From Paraspadella gotoi (Eukaryota > Chaetognatha), in assembly GCA_051294375.1 (NCBI GenBank), contig CM119266.1, positions 2,469,008 through 2,533,007 of the forward strand: 64,000 nucleotides of DNA. The letters run 5' to 3'. The notes beneath the pieces are model-generated. The model was not told the DNA's origin and did no database searches. It saw nothing but the letters and a program-made list of their open reading frames with translations. Of this stretch, positions 34,227 through 49,433 are shown piece after piece (position 1 is the first letter of the stretch; each line of letters opens with the position of its first letter). The translations under genes and the position numbers were made by a program.

Positions 34227-34469
34227 GGCCATATTTTTCAAAAGTCTCTCATTTGAACCTAAATTGATTATTAATAAAGCTCTAAGGATAACATTTAGTT
34301 CGCGATTTGGATTAGAAATTAATGAGTAAGATTAGGTTAAAGTTAGATATTACCATATTAAGATAAGGTTTAAGGTTAATGAATGGGTTAAATATTTTGT
34401 AATATATTTGGGTTAAAATTAATTTTAGGGATTCGGAACGGAAATGGGCCACTTTCGAAAAATAATGCC
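34227..34469. mobile_element. MITE with GGTTA-rich core (copy 1)
   Basis: The left end GGCCATATTTTTCAAAAGTC and the right end GACTT-like ACTTTCGAAAAATAATGCC are inverted repeats of about 25 bp. The core holds repeated AGGTTAAAG/GGGTTAAA words. A second copy with the same plan is at 59778-60042. It is non-coding, about 243 bp. Confidence 0.65.
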
Positions 34470-34621
34470 GAAAGTTCTCTAGACGCCGAAAAACAAGGAA
34501 ATGAAATACGGCTGCGCGTGTTTCAATGAGTCATGGCATGACCTGTCAAAACAATAATAGGATTTACCTGAGAAGATTCGAGTGTCAGCTTTAAATCCCT
34601 CTCTCTCTTTATGTCTAAAGG

Positions 34622-34623
<2 letters not shown>

Positions 34624-34680
<57 letters not shown>
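34624..34680 (+). repeat. CT microsatellite
   Basis: Pure (CT)n of about 56 bp. Confidence 0.95.
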
Positions 34681-34682
<2 letters not shown>

Positions 34683-34739
34683 TCTGCGATGTATGTCAAT
34701 GTAAAAGGAAATGTGACGTGAAAATGTAATGAACGATGT

Positions 34740-37500
34740 GATTTCAATAATACATAATCTTCTTAATTATTTTGATAATTATCCAAATTAATTTTTGATC
34801 GGGGGTGTGAATTGCCAATTTTAATTTAATCTCTTTGTCCGTTCGGTGATTTTCTCGAATGTGGGATATATAAACTAAAGTTTGTTTTTTTAATGTTAAG
34901 TTCATAATACGTGTATTTATCACGACTTTTAAAAAAAAATCTAGAAACGCGACAAACTTATGTATATACTATTTATGCCTCAGGACAGAAAAAAAAATGT
35001 TTTTTTCAAATTTTATACTTTTTCTGGTTTTATTTATGTCGTTATTTCTCCATAATACTCTTTTTCTTCCTCTCTTTTTTTTCATTTGCAATTGCAATCG
35101 GGAGACTGAGGTTTTATATCAAAGAGAAGAGGATATAAAAACGGGGGGGCGAGGAAATGGGGGTTTGGGGGTTTAATAGTGGGGGGAGAACTGATGAGAA
35201 GAAAGATCTTAAGTCAGTCCTTCTTGTTCAATTCTTTCTTTTTTTTTCAATATATAATTATATAGATTATCGAATCTCGAAGAGAAATAATGGAAAATCT
35301 ATAAAATCTTTATCGTTTGTTCTGCGCCGCTGGAAGAAAAAGAAATAATTTTCTTGGGCGAGAAAAAGAATGAGCGATTGTCAAACGGGGAAAGAAGGGA
35401 GAAATAATTGAAAAGAAATAACGCGTGATATATCGATAAATAGTCAATGGGTAAAACAAACAAAGATAACGAAAAAAAAAAAAAATATTGACCAAAACAA
35501 AAACAAAAAGTAAGCAGCGGAAAAAGTATAGGAGAATAGTCGACAATTCTAAAAAAATCCTGAGAACTTATGAAAAATTGAAAAGAAAGAAATATTGTTT
35601 TCTTTTTGGTGATAAAAAGGCCAAAATGCCAAGAAATAAATCATTTTGATAAGAAAACAGATCACTTTTTCGTAAAGTAGCTCACCGACATATAAAACAA
35701 ATTTCAAATTGCAATTTTATGTAGAAAACGTGATCGAGATTTCGTTTTTAATTCTTAATTTAAAAAAAAATAATTCTATTTTTGTTTCTTTAATTTTCTT
35801 TCAATTATCTCTGTTTTTGTTCTCCATATTCTGCCCTTCTTTCTCCCCTCACACAATTTGCCGAATTACATCTAAATTTTTAACGAAAAAAATCTTTTGT
35901 TATAAATTCGATTTTTTTATTTCAGAGTCGAATTCGTTTCCTTATTTTCCCGGAGAAAAAAAAGGGGGGAAGAAGAAAGGTGGAGAGAGAGAGATAGAGA
36001 AAGAGGATTAGTTTAGAGATGGAGTGAATGAGAAGTGAGAAGATATGAATGATAGATGGAGAGACTGGAGACGCAACTGGGAAGCACGCACGACGACGCA
36101 CGATTGGGAGGAGAGTGCGGAGATAGAGAGTGGACTGAGGAGGTAAGAAAAGATGTGGCTGTTGGAAGTCGCGTCTGTCCCAACTGACGGTTTGTTCTTT
36201 ACGCTACAAATTGACATACGCGCTTTTCCTCCGCGTTTGGAGAATTAAGTCGGCCGAACTGAGAGAAAAGTGTTAGTGGATAAAGTGAATCCACTCGCGG
36301 GCCGGATGGATACATTTTATATCACAAACTGCACCCTAATAAAATTCAGTCAGAACAAAAATACATACTTGTTTTCTAGACCTTTATCTCGCGCGCGCGA
36401 GGAGAGAGAGGATGATTGACTGCAGGATCGTTGTTACAGAAGAAAATGTGAATTGTGCTTTTTTTATTAGTTAGAGAGAGAGAGTAGAGAGATGTAGAGA
36501 ATGAGATTGAGAGAGAGTTACAGAGACAGAATAGACGAAGAGATGTGTAGAATAGAAGAGGAGCTTTCGTATGTGGCGAGGGAGAGCAGAGAGCAGAGAG
36601 AAAGAGAGACCGACCGAGGAACGTTTCTCACCTCAACTCCCTAAGACCACCACACCTAACGACACTTCACTTCCCACTATCATCTCATCATCATCATCAC
36701 CACCATCATCATCATCACCTCATCACATCTCACCATCCATCACTATCATCACATCAATCTCATATACTACTCTTAAGCACCACCTTCCACCATAACGACC
36801 CCATTCATATCCCTAATCACAATATTTTCATCATATCATTCATCACATCGCATCATCACCGCCCACATCATCACCATCATCACCGTCCGTTTCTGTCAAT
36901 CAGGATTGCGCGAACCCGAGTCCCGAGTGGCGATCGAAAGCGATCGAAAGCGAGAGCCACATGAAAAAATGACAACAGTATCGGACGAAAGCGGAAACTC
37001 AATAGGAAATAAAAAGTAATAAAATATCTGGTGTCCGTTTGGATGTTTTAAAGCAATTGGTGGTCTGTCAGTTGGTCTGTCAGTTGGTCGGTTGGTCGGT
37101 CGGTCTTGGTCAATGATAACCAAAAATGATATAGAATTTGTTTATCCTTTTTTCATCTGTCTTTATTTTTATATATTATCCGATTGTGATTTAATAATTA
37201 TTGATTAATAATATAGTATTTAATAAAACTTCATAAAAAATCATTTAAATATGAACTGCAAAGCATGCATAGACATAAAATCAAGTTCTCACGCCTTCCC
37301 CCATCCTCAGTCTCATCTTCAACGCGCCACCCTGGCCGTTCGCCAATCTCAACACCTCCAACCGAAATCACAGAACTCCCCCCCCCCATCTGCCTATAAA
37401 TAAGCTCCGTCTCCTCTCTCACCATTCGATACTCGTAGATGTAGTATATGTGCCAGTATATGTGCCAGTTTATGTGCCACTCCAATGCCTCTCCCTCTCT
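34740..37500. other. AT-rich, low-complexity; no gene recognised
   Basis: A-rich and T-rich DNA to 36000. GA-rich DNA follows at 35980-36160 and 36470-36600, ATC/CAT low complexity at 36660-36890, a GGTC/GTCAGTTG repeat at 37065-37105, and a short tandem of TATGTGCCAGT at 37445-37480. A minus-strand frame at 37250-37430 is free of low complexity but shows no known domain. Confidence 0.5.
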
Positions 37501-37506
37501 CCATTC

Positions 37507-38273
37507 NNNNNNNNNNNNNNNNNNNNNNNNNNNNNNNNNNNNNNNNNNNNNNNNNNNNNNNNNNNNNNNNNNNNNNNNNNNNNNNNNNNNNNNNNNNNNN
37601 NNNNNNNNNNNNNNNNNNNNNNNNNNNNNNNNNNNNNNNNNNNNNNNNNNNNNNNNNNNNNNNNNNNNNNNNNNNNNNNNNNNNNNNNNNNNNNNNNNNN
37701 NNNNNNNNNNNNNNNNNNNNNNNNNNNNNNNNNNNNNNNNNNNNNNNNNNNNNNNNNNNNNNNNNNNNNNNNNNNNNNNNNNNNNNNNNNNNNNNNNNNN
37801 NNNNNNNNNNNNNNNNNNNNNNNNNNNNNNNNNNNNNNNNNNNNNNNNNNNNNNNNNNNNNNNNNNNNNNNNNNNNNNNNNNNNNNNNNNNNNNNNNNNN
37901 NNNNNNNNNNNNNNNNNNNNNNNNNNNNNNNNNNNNNNNNNNNNNNNNNNNNNNNNNNNNNNNNNNNNNNNNNNNNNNNNNNNNNNNNNNNNNNNNNNNN
38001 NNNNNNNNNNNNNNNNNNNNNNNNNNNNNNNNNNNNNNNNNNNNNNNNNNNNNNNNNNNNNNNNNNNNNNNNNNNNNNNNNNNNNNNNNNNNNNNNNNNN
38101 NNNNNNNNNNNNNNNNNNNNNNNNNNNNNNNNNNNNNNNNNNNNNNNNNNNNNNNNNNNNNNNNNNNNNNNNNNNNNNNNNNNNNNNNNNNNNNNNNNNN
38201 NNNNNNNNNNNNNNNNNNNNNNNNNNNNNNNNNNNNNNNNNNNNNNNNNNNNNNNNNNNNNNNNNNNNNNNNN
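37507..38273. other. Assembly gap
   Basis: About 767 N. It is followed by (GAC)n repeat sequence at 38285-38340. Confidence 0.99.
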
Positions 38274-38339
38274 TGCTTAACGAAAACGACGACGACGACG
38301 ACGCCGAGAACGACGACGACAGCGCCGACGACGACTACG

Positions 38340-39880
38340 ACTTATCACACTAACAAATTCCACCGTGGCTTAATGTTTATGACTCGAAAGTCTCGAGTTC
38401 GAGGGAGGGACCTTCACCTTTTCAACTCAACTTTTCGACTTTCTTTTTTTTTCTTTTTTTCATCCCATATTTCACATTCAAACGAAAATTCGTTTATTTT
38501 TGCCTAATTTGATTTGCGTACGAAATTGTGAAATTGTGCTTGTAAAGCTGTCCAAAAAATTGGTTCACGACGGAAATTGAAAAATGGCTCATTGGTTAAT
38601 TAATTTTAGTTCCGGGACCTCTTAATTTTTTGTTTCGGCAGGGAATGGCTGGGTAGAAAATTTTTCCTGGATATAAACCGCATAATTTTGTAAAAAAATT
38701 TAAACTTATATTTTACTTCTCATGAAGTTTTATTTATTTCATAAGACATAAGACAGTAAATTAAACTAAATACATACATACATAAAAAAATAAATACGAA
38801 CGCACTCCACGAAAATAAATCGTGAAAATTAGCTGAAAATCACCTGAAAAAAAAAACTCTCACGTAATTTGATTGTAAAATCACGCCGGTGTTTGAAGCC
38901 GTGAATTAATTGACGGGTGAAAAACAAACTGAAATAATTTGGGTCACAAGTGACGAAAATTGGTAAAAGGTTGTGACGGAAACACTGTGTCCTCGAATGA
39001 AAGGTAATTGTGACACTATTGCCTTTGGCTGAAAATTGAACGAGGGGGGGGGGAAATTTATTTATTTAAAATTATTTTGACAAGCAGGAGTTCCGTTAAG
39101 ATTATGACGCTTGTGAGGATTGTCACATTGTCACAGGCAGGGAAATGCAATCATGATATCCCATTCGCGCCGCAATTGTAATCGGCGACAGTCAATGACG
39201 CGAAGATGATAGAAAAAAAAATATTATCCTTCTGAAGGATGAATTATTTTGTGTGAAGACGATGATGTCCCCCAGAATTTCTTAGAAATGAGATTCACAC
39301 ACAAAAAGTATAACTTTCGCGTTATTTAATCCCAAAATTATTTGATGATAGATTTTTTAAGTTTTTGAACGAATTTTTAATTTGAATTTTAAAATTATTA
39401 TTCGTCTGTTGACAACACGACGATTACGAATTGAAAAAAAAAAAACGATTACATTTTGATTTATGTTCAACTTACGACGTCGATAACCATTTTGTTATTA
39501 ATGTCGAAATAAAACCGCAGATTCGACACTCGTTAACATAACCAGTTTTATTGACAAATTAAAAAAATAAAAAAATAAAATTAGATGAGAATTTATATTC
39601 TGTTCTGTTCCTATTTTCTGGCAATTTTTCTGACAGGATAAATTTAACTGGGCGCATAAAAAGTAAATTTATAAACAAAAAGAAAAACAAATCTTCATTT
39701 AGAACTAAATTAGGGATTTTTTTAGTTGTCCCTAGATTTTTTTCGGAGATTTTAATGTCAACAAAAGGGAAACTGGAGCAGCTTTGGTTTAATGAGGCAA
39801 ATAAATAATTAATGAGACAAAGCGTGGAACAAATACAGTAAATTGGATGGATAAGGTTTCGAGTTGCTGTGTTCGTGTAT
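38340..39880. other. AT-rich DNA, no gene seen
   Basis: No frame, RNA gene or recognisable repeat other than short TACA and A-run tracts. Confidence 0.5.
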
Positions 39881-39919
39881 TTGCTTGTGTGGAGAGAGAG
39901 AGAGAGAGAGAGAGAGAGA

Positions 39920-40587
39920 NNNNNNNNNNNNNNNNNNNNNNNNNNNNNNNNNNNNNNNNNNNNNNNNNNNNNNNNNNNNNNNNNNNNNNNNNNNNNNNNN
40001 NNNNNNNNNNNNNNNNNNNNNNNNNNNNNNNNNNNNNNNNNNNNNNNNNNNNNNNNNNNNNNNNNNNNNNNNNNNNNNNNNNNNNNNNNNNNNNNNNNNN
40101 NNNNNNNNNNNNNNNNNNNNNNNNNNNNNNNNNNNNNNNNNNNNNNNNNNNNNNNNNNNNNNNNNNNNNNNNNNNNNNNNNNNNNNNNNNNNNNNNNNNN
40201 NNNNNNNNNNNNNNNNNNNNNNNNNNNNNNNNNNNNNNNNNNNNNNNNNNNNNNNNNNNNNNNNNNNNNNNNNNNNNNNNNNNNNNNNNNNNNNNNNNNN
40301 NNNNNNNNNNNNNNNNNNNNNNNNNNNNNNNNNNNNNNNNNNNNNNNNNNNNNNNNNNNNNNNNNNNNNNNNNNNNNNNNNNNNNNNNNNNNNNNNNNNN
40401 NNNNNNNNNNNNNNNNNNNNNNNNNNNNNNNNNNNNNNNNNNNNNNNNNNNNNNNNNNNNNNNNNNNNNNNNNNNNNNNNNNNNNNNNNNNNNNNNNNNN
40501 NNNNNNNNNNNNNNNNNNNNNNNNNNNNNNNNNNNNNNNNNNNNNNNNNNNNNNNNNNNNNNNNNNNNNNNNNNNNNNNNNNNNNNN
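39920..40587. other. Assembly gap inside GA microsatellite
   Basis: N run flanked on both sides by GAGAGA, so the missing sequence is at least partly (GA)n. Confidence 0.95.
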
Positions 40588-40774
40588 GAGAGAGAGAAAA
40601 TAAAAAATAAAATTAAAAAAAAACTCCTAAAACAAGAAATGTCCAGAGCTAAAATAAAAAAAGCTTTTTTTCCTCTGCGTTTGTTTTTGATGGAGACAAT
40701 CAAGATAAATTTAGTTTAGCCGTGGGTTCTATTTTCTTCTTTTTTTTTTTGTTTTGTTTATGTTTGTTTTTTGG

Positions 40775-40925
40775 CTTGGAACCGGCTTGGGGGTTTTCAG
40801 GACCCCAAGGCTTTTAACGGCAGTCGCTCATGCTTCCGCAGAGTAGGTACCATTGGGGATTCGATCCCGGTAACCTAAGGGTCATGAAGCTGATGGCATT
40901 ATCAATGAGCCACGAAAAAAGACGT
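40775..40925 (-). mobile_element. tRNA-derived SINE, family 1 (copy c)
   Basis: On the minus strand: GTGGCTCATTGATAATGCC (A-box region), GGGATCGAATCCCC (excellent B box), then CCTTGGGGTCCTGAAAACCCC. A and B boxes make an internal polymerase III promoter. The head resembles a tRNA in order and spacing. Confidence 0.75.
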
Positions 40926-40999
40926 CGATAGAAAAAAAAAAAAAGTGCATGTTAACGCCCCTATTGAAGGAAAACGCAACTTTCTAGGTCTTAGAGTTG

Positions 41000-42400
41000 C
41001 TTTAGAAGTCAATTACAATATCTATATTATTAAGCAATAAAAGAAAGAAAAAATTAATTTGTAAATTATATAAAATACCGAAATAAACTGAGTGAGAATT
41101 TGACGACAACAGTAAACAAAATTCCGATACATTTCGTGCAATTTAACTTTCAGCTCGGATTCTCTCATGAAATGGGTACCGCCCGTCGTTTGGCGCAATT
41201 CTCCCATCGACGCCGACCGTGCCATAAGACTCAGACGCGGCGCCCCGCGCCGCTCTTGCCGCCAAATGACGACCTCGCACCGGCGCTTAATTGCTGGCGC
41301 GTAGATCCGGCGCCTACGAGAAACACTTAGTGGTTGGCCCCTTTTTACAAATTACGAAAGATTTAAAAAAAAAAGAAGGTCACGAAAATTAATAAACATT
41401 TTGACATACGTCGTACCAATGAAGTAGAAATTTTACCGAGCATTGGGCCTGTACATGGGTGTAACGTGAGCGTTATGACGATTAACTTGCTTTGATAAAG
41501 AAACTAACTTAATAAAAGAAAGCGAAATTGTTCATTTGCGCTAAAAGAAAAACATCGTGACAATGTAAACACATTCCAGATTTAGAAAGAAAGGGGAGGC
41601 GCCTTGATCGTTTGTTTCTTTCGTCTAAAAATAAAGTTTACGTGTGACTGAATAAGGTTAAATCAATTCCTACGAATAGGGTGTTACTTTTGTTAAAATT
41701 GTTTAAATTTAAAGGGAAACATACATATCACATACATTTAACATGAGCCGCCAGAGGCCCATAGCCTGTCCAAGATCGGGGGCTTGTTTATTGGATGAAT
41801 GAATAATTTTTGTAAATCAAATAATCGACGTAAAAGTTCACACGCTATGGTCAGCTTATTATATATTTATATTCAGATGCAAAAATATAGAACAAAAGTT
41901 TTTGCCATGATTACAATTTAAACAGTTCATGAAAATGTTTTACTGATACATTTTAAAGATGGCGAAGCTGGGTGGGATAGTTCCTAATCTAGAAAGCCTT
42001 AGTAGTACCAATTTCATTCACAAAAAATTACAATAGCACCCACGCTCACTCTCTCACACACAGTTCGACAAAACGGTTCGCGCCCAGACGAACACGAAAA
42101 AAAAATAAACCAAAAAAAGCGACGGGGCTCCCAGGGCGAAAGGTCACGTCTTTCGCGGTAATTTAAATATAAATATCAAATCAATTAAGTAATTAAATTA
42201 GACGCTCTATACAAATAGAAAGTATGAAAAAACAAAAACGGGGGGGGTATGAGATTCCGAGAATGAGTTTCGTGTGGAAGATAGAGAGGAAGGGGAGGAG
42301 AAAGGGGAGGGGGGGCTTGTGAAAGGGAGAAGAACGGGGAGGAAAGAAAAGAAAAGGTGGACAAGAGGACGGTAAGAGAGAGAGAGAGAGAGAGAGAGAG

Positions 42401-42446
<46 letters not shown>

Positions 42447-42450
42447 ATAT
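41000..42450. other. Non-coding DNA with a GC-rich island
   Basis: 41140-41330 is GC-rich without a convincing frame. 41745-41815 is a diverged relative of the LTR repeat tail. 42375-42443 is a GA microsatellite. The rest is AT-rich. Confidence 0.45.
41745..41815 (+). repeat. Diverged fragment of the 322-bp repeat
   Basis: GCCTGTCCAAGATCGGGGGC and TTTATTGGATGAATGAATAA correspond to the block around GCCTGTCCAAAGTCAGGGGC in the 322-bp monomers, with clear divergence. Confidence 0.5.
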
Positions 42451-42786
42451 ATGAGAGATCACAAACAGAAAAAAAATCTGTGTGAAAGCGGGTGCATTCC
42501 TTAATGAAAAGGAAGGAGTTCCGTTGCTTAAAAGCTTTTTTGCCGTATCGTCGCCGTTGTTGTCGTCGGCCCCGTGGTCGTTGTCGTTGTCGTCGTCGTG
42601 TCGTCGTCGTCCGATTCTTCCTATCTAACCTTTCTTCACAAGCCGTATGCTTTCCGTGTGAGAATTCAATATATTTCTCAAAGATTTATAATAATTAAAT
42701 TGAATAGTCAGATACAAAGAAAATTAGGGCAATAAAAACGATATCCTTTAGGCTTCACGTTCCTTTCCTTTTCGCTTCGCTTTCGA

Positions 42787-42791
42787 CCAAT
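42787..42791 (+). promoter_or_regulatory. CCAAT box candidate upstream of beta-tubulin
   Basis: GACCAATCAG in a pyrimidine-rich context, 246 bp before the tubulin ATG. A TTTCCAG at 42981-42987 could be the acceptor of a 5'-UTR intron, so the true distance to the transcription start is unknown. Confidence 0.35.
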
Positions 42792-43036
42792 CAGAGCCTT
42801 TCCCTCCAAATTAGAGAGACGAAGATCGGCGGAAAGAACCAAGTTCGCCTGTTGGTATCTTAAGTCAATTTTAATACCAAAGAATTGCATTAAATTTTGA
42901 TCATTTCTACCACGTATTTTATAATTAACGTAATGCCAAATTTTCGTGATTAAAACATATTGAAATGTAATAAATTTCTGTTTCCAGATTTAAAAAAAAA
43001 AAAAAATCAGCCCAGCCAGATTGGACCGAATCGACC

Positions 43037-45616
<2,580 letters not shown>

Positions 45617-46380
45617 AAGAGTAAGGGGGGGGGGTGGGGAAATTAAAGGGAATTCATGTTTTTATCGTTTTTACGCCGTTTTTTGTTCGACAATTTGTTT
45701 TACATTTTATACATTTTTTATAAAAAAATATATAATTCACTTTTACGCAAAGTTTGAAATTATTTTCAGCTCGAACGATAAGAAGTTAAGAATATAAATG
45801 TCATTTTATTTTGACGCAAAACGTGAGTGCGTCAAATACTTCCGTGAGGTGAACGGCCCAAGAAAAATATATAAATTTTTAAATCTATAATACTAGAACT
45901 TGGTCTTAAACTCGGTTATTAATGTTTATAAATGTTATTAAATCTCCTGTCACCATGATGATAATAATGGGATAGAAAAAGTACGTAGTAAAACAAAATA
46001 AAATCTTGGTCATAGAAACTGACGAGTCAATTGTCAATGCAAAACAAAACAAATGGTATTAACTTGGTATTACTTTGTGATACTGATAGGAGGGTTTTTG
46101 ACATGTTAAGTAGGGGACAGACCGACTGGCCAACAGCGAAGTCTCATTTAATTGGCTTTGAGTTGCTTCGCCTGCTACTAGGAAATTATTTGCTATCCCA
46201 CCAGAAATATAAAGTAATGTCTAAAAAATAACTTGCTTATACGTATCTATGCGCGGGACAAAAATATCGTTCACAGAAGATTATATGAGGATTCTCAATG
46301 ATAGAATAAAACGTATGTTTTCTCGATAATATTTCTCTTCGTTTTCAAGGAGACCTAAGTTAGAACAATTTTTTTACTTT
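45617..46380. other. 3' flank of beta-tubulin; no further gene
   Basis: AT-rich. ATTAAA at about 45641 is a weak polyadenylation signal candidate. Nothing else is recognised up to the repeat monomer at 46382. Confidence 0.45.
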
Positions 46381-46381
46381 G

Positions 46382-46650
46382 TTATGAAATTGGTACAACC
46401 AATATAAAAATTATCCATTCATTTAATAAATAAGCTATCTTGCCCCTGACTTTGGACAGGCTTTGGTGGTTTAAGGCCTCCATCACTCTTACAAGATAAT
46501 GACATAGCAGGTCCCTGCAAGCTTTCAATCAAGACTCTCTCACAATCTCGTTTATTCACTCCCAGAGTACCTGGCTTCCCTATCAATGAAGTGGAAAATA
46601 TTTCAAAGAATGTTTCAATTGTATGAAAAGACCACTCCCTTAAGTATTTT
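46382..46650 (-). repeat. 322-bp repeat monomer, single inverted copy
   Basis: Reverse complement of the monomer in the 56.8-58.6 kb array, nearly complete, containing TTTGGTGGTTTAAGGCCTCC. Confidence 0.85.
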
Positions 46651-47073
46651 TTAAGATTTTATTTTAACTGTTTCAATCAATAATACCAATTTTATAAACA
46701 TCTACAAATTATCCCCGACTAGTCACACAATTTTGCAGAACTCGCTGTATTCATCATTTGCTCTAATTTGTATTTAAGGCATACTTATTACGTCCTTTTT
46801 ACTGAAGAATCAGATAAACGAAAACCTTACCTACTTATTTAGTAATTTGAACCCATTTAAATCGGTAAGTGCGCGTTAGAAATATCGATCTCAAAATATT
46901 ACATGAGATTTCTCAGATGATAAAACAAACATACGAATTTGTCTAGTCGATATTCGTTGTCATGGAGACAAAAACAATATTAGGAGGTGCAACTGGGGGT
47001 GTTCGCAGGATTGCACCCCCAGGAATTTTCTCACATAAAATCGCACACTATATAAAGTGTATAATCGTGTTTC

Positions 47074-49299
47074 TCAATCGCAAATCCTATCTTGCTGATC
47101 GTAAATCGCCACCGAGTAAAAGCTACTCTGACGGTTTCCAATAGACTCCCGACAAAAGAGTCCGAAGCACTTCGTCAGCATTCGACGTTCCTTGGGGATG
47201 CTGAACATCCCTGTCACATTGCCGCCGCCTTCTGCTCTGCTATAGAATACTCTGGAGACGTTGATGATCGAGACCCAATTCTGGGAAACTCCTGTCCCGG
47301 ATGTAAAGTTCGATATGAAGGCTCCAAAGGTCAGGGGAACCTTCTTCAGTTTCTTAGTCGTCCAAAAGCGAAACCCCGCAATTACCTAAATTACGGTGAA
47401 AGAATAACCTTCCGCTTTACGGTTTTAATTTGCAAATATATCTTGCCCCTGACTTTGGACAGGCTTTGGTGGTTTAAGGCCTCCATCACACTTACAAGAT
47501 AATAACATAGCAGGTTTCTGCAAGCTTTCAATCAAGACTCTCTCACAGTCTTATTTATTCACTCCCAGTGAACCTCGCTTCCCTATCAATGAAGTGGTAT
47601 AATATTTCAAAGAATGTTTCAATTGTATGAAAAGACCACTACCTCTATAATTTTTTCTGTTAGTTTGAAAGGTTAAACGAAGCTTGTAGTCGGGCATTGC
47701 CGAGGTTCACCCCGCCTAGAAGCATGACTCTTTCAGTTGTGACCCGGTGGCTCATTGAGTAAAGCACTCAGCTCATGACCACTGGGTGCCGGGTTCAATC
47801 CCAAGCCGTCTTGGGGGCATGACAAACCCTCAAGCCATGTTCCAAGCCCAGGACCCGTTCCATGGTTGCTAGAGGAGTTATAGAAGTTACGAACAATCAT
47901 CTTCAGCCCACGTAGCGCCTTATCCTCAAGCTTTTTTTTATACGTATCTTACCTTGGACCTTTTTAAACACACATAGGCGAAGTCTCTGCCATTGACCAT
48001 ATTTCTAGCCCACTTGCTATCTTCGCATAAATTTGGTATTCGGCAGAGGGGGCTGCCGTCGGTGAAGTTGAATTGCCCCGTCAGTGCCCACTTGTCTAAC
48101 CGAACGCGACCGTAAAATTCCGCCTCATCTTTCAACGATATGCGGGATCCTGTTTGGTCTTTAATAAAAAAAAAAATTAATTGACTTTTTTTATTTTTCC
48201 AAGAATGGTTTGCTAGCAAATCACTAAGCCAGTGTACTAAGGCACCGAGGGGACATGTGAGGGGTATGATGCATCTCGCAACGGCTGACGCTCAGGGTTT
48301 CAGACCTGCAGTGACCACTAAGGCGTAGTGAAAGTTACATATAAAAATTCTAAAATGTCAATTATGAACAACATACTATCAGTAATATTAATTTATAAAA
48401 AAAATTATTTTATGTTCTTCAATTTTCGCAGTAGGCTATATTTATATATAGTACTATCCTTATAAAATTGCAAAAATTCAACATTGGCTTTTCTTAATTT
48501 TGATTGCAGATTTGAATCCTCGTCAAAAGTTGATAAAAGAATATATAAGTCATTTTAAAAATTCTTTCATTAAGTGGGTTAAAAATTTAAAAAACTATAT
48601 TTGATATATAAAAAGTTAATTTTCAGCTTAAAATATAGCTTTTTCTAATTTTTGACCACTTAATGAAGAATTTTTTAAAAAAAGAGTTAAATTTCTTTTT
48701 ATCAACTTTTTCTGACGAATCCAAATCTGCAAAAAAATCTTAGAAAAAACTGTTTTAAAATTTTAATATTTATTGGATTAGTACTAGTATAAATATGGCC
48801 TACTGTGTAAATTGTAAAATTTATTATAAATTTTTTATTACATAAATGTTTATTAGTTTAATGTTATTCGTTCCTCACTTTTAGAATTTTAATTAAAGTT
48901 AAATTTAGAAATTTTACTACGCCTTAGTGACCACCCCATGTCACTAGCGCGTTAATGCCGACAGTATCATACTATAACCAAGCTATACGCCACAGTACTT
49001 TAAAAAATATTTTTTTCTGCTGAGCATAACCTCTCCGATTTTCACATTTTTTAATTTATAATTAATTGGTAATTAATGCACACTCAAGGCAATCTTTGGA
49101 GGCCAAATGGTGATTTTCAACATTTTTATTTTTACTCACTAGCTTCACAACTCCGGCGAATGACAACTATTTTCCCGCCAAATCTCTGAACGACAGCAGA
49201 CGGACTCGTTGATGAAAATTGATATGTCGATGGAGATGACAATGACGACAAAATCAGCGTAAAACAAAACAAAAGGCGAGGATAAAAAAACAGCGCCAT
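47074..49299 (-). CDS. Secreted protein of unknown family, paralogue 1
   Basis: Three exons on the minus strand: 49140-49299, 47953-48149 and 47074-47385, stop TGA at 47074-47076. They give about 222 residues. Exon phases (1, 0) and GT-AG sites agree exactly with paralogue 2. Exon 1 starts with a hydrophobic signal peptide (LLFCFTLILSSLSS) and ends in RFGGKIVVIRRSCEA. Exon 2 has LKDEAEFYGRV and ends in CLKRSK. Exon 3 opens VIAGFRFWTTKK, holds VPLTFGAFISN and TKCFGLFCRES, and ends RICD. Cysteines and N-glycosylation sites (NFT, NVS, NVT) fit an extracellular protein. I do not recognise the family. Intron 2 contains a 322-bp repeat monomer and a SINE's neighbourhood; intron 1 contains a palindromic MITE. 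Expression is plausible since frame and splice sites are intact. Confidence 0.75.
47440..47650 (-). repeat. 322-bp repeat monomer fragment in an intron
   Basis: Reverse complement of about two thirds of the monomer, inside intron 2 of secreted paralogue 1. It directly follows exon 3 of that gene on the plus strand. Confidence 0.85.
47735..47900 (+). mobile_element. tRNA-derived SINE, family 1 (copy d)
   Basis: GGTGGCTCATTGAGTAAAGC (A-box region) and GCCGGGTTCAATCCC (B box) in tRNA-like spacing, then GTCTTGGGGGCATGACA and a tail. It is the best-preserved copy of this family and sits in intron 2 of secreted paralogue 1. Confidence 0.8.
48313..48935. mobile_element. Palindromic foldback element (copy 2), in an intron
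   Basis: Terminal inverted repeats: CACTAAGGCGTAGTGAAA at the left and TTTTACTACGCCTTAGTGACC at the right. Inside lies the same palindromic core as at 27.88-28.27 kb, with inner ends CAATTTTCGCAGTAGGCTATA and its complement. It is about 620 bp, AT-rich and non-coding. It lies in intron 1 of secreted paralogue 1. Confidence 0.8.
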
Positions 49300-49433
49300 C
49301 CTTTGGGAGAGCTAAAATCTTTTTTTGAAACGCAATTATTTCACCACCAACAGTTCGGAGGAATATCGGCAGATCCCGATCGATTCCTCGGCTAAAATCT
49401 CGGCAGAGAGTGCCGATTTTTTAGTTGCGCCAC

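Noticed and set aside
34187-34240. CTGATGAG..GAAA resembling a hammerhead ribozyme core
   Set aside because: The bases after CTGATGAG and before GAAA cannot form the required stem II.
37448-38507. Frames of about 300 codons
   Set aside because: They consist almost wholly of N.
40800-40900. tRNA gene suggested by A and B box motifs
   Set aside because: No cloverleaf with acceptor stem can be drawn, and related copies with the same body exist elsewhere, so it is a SINE.
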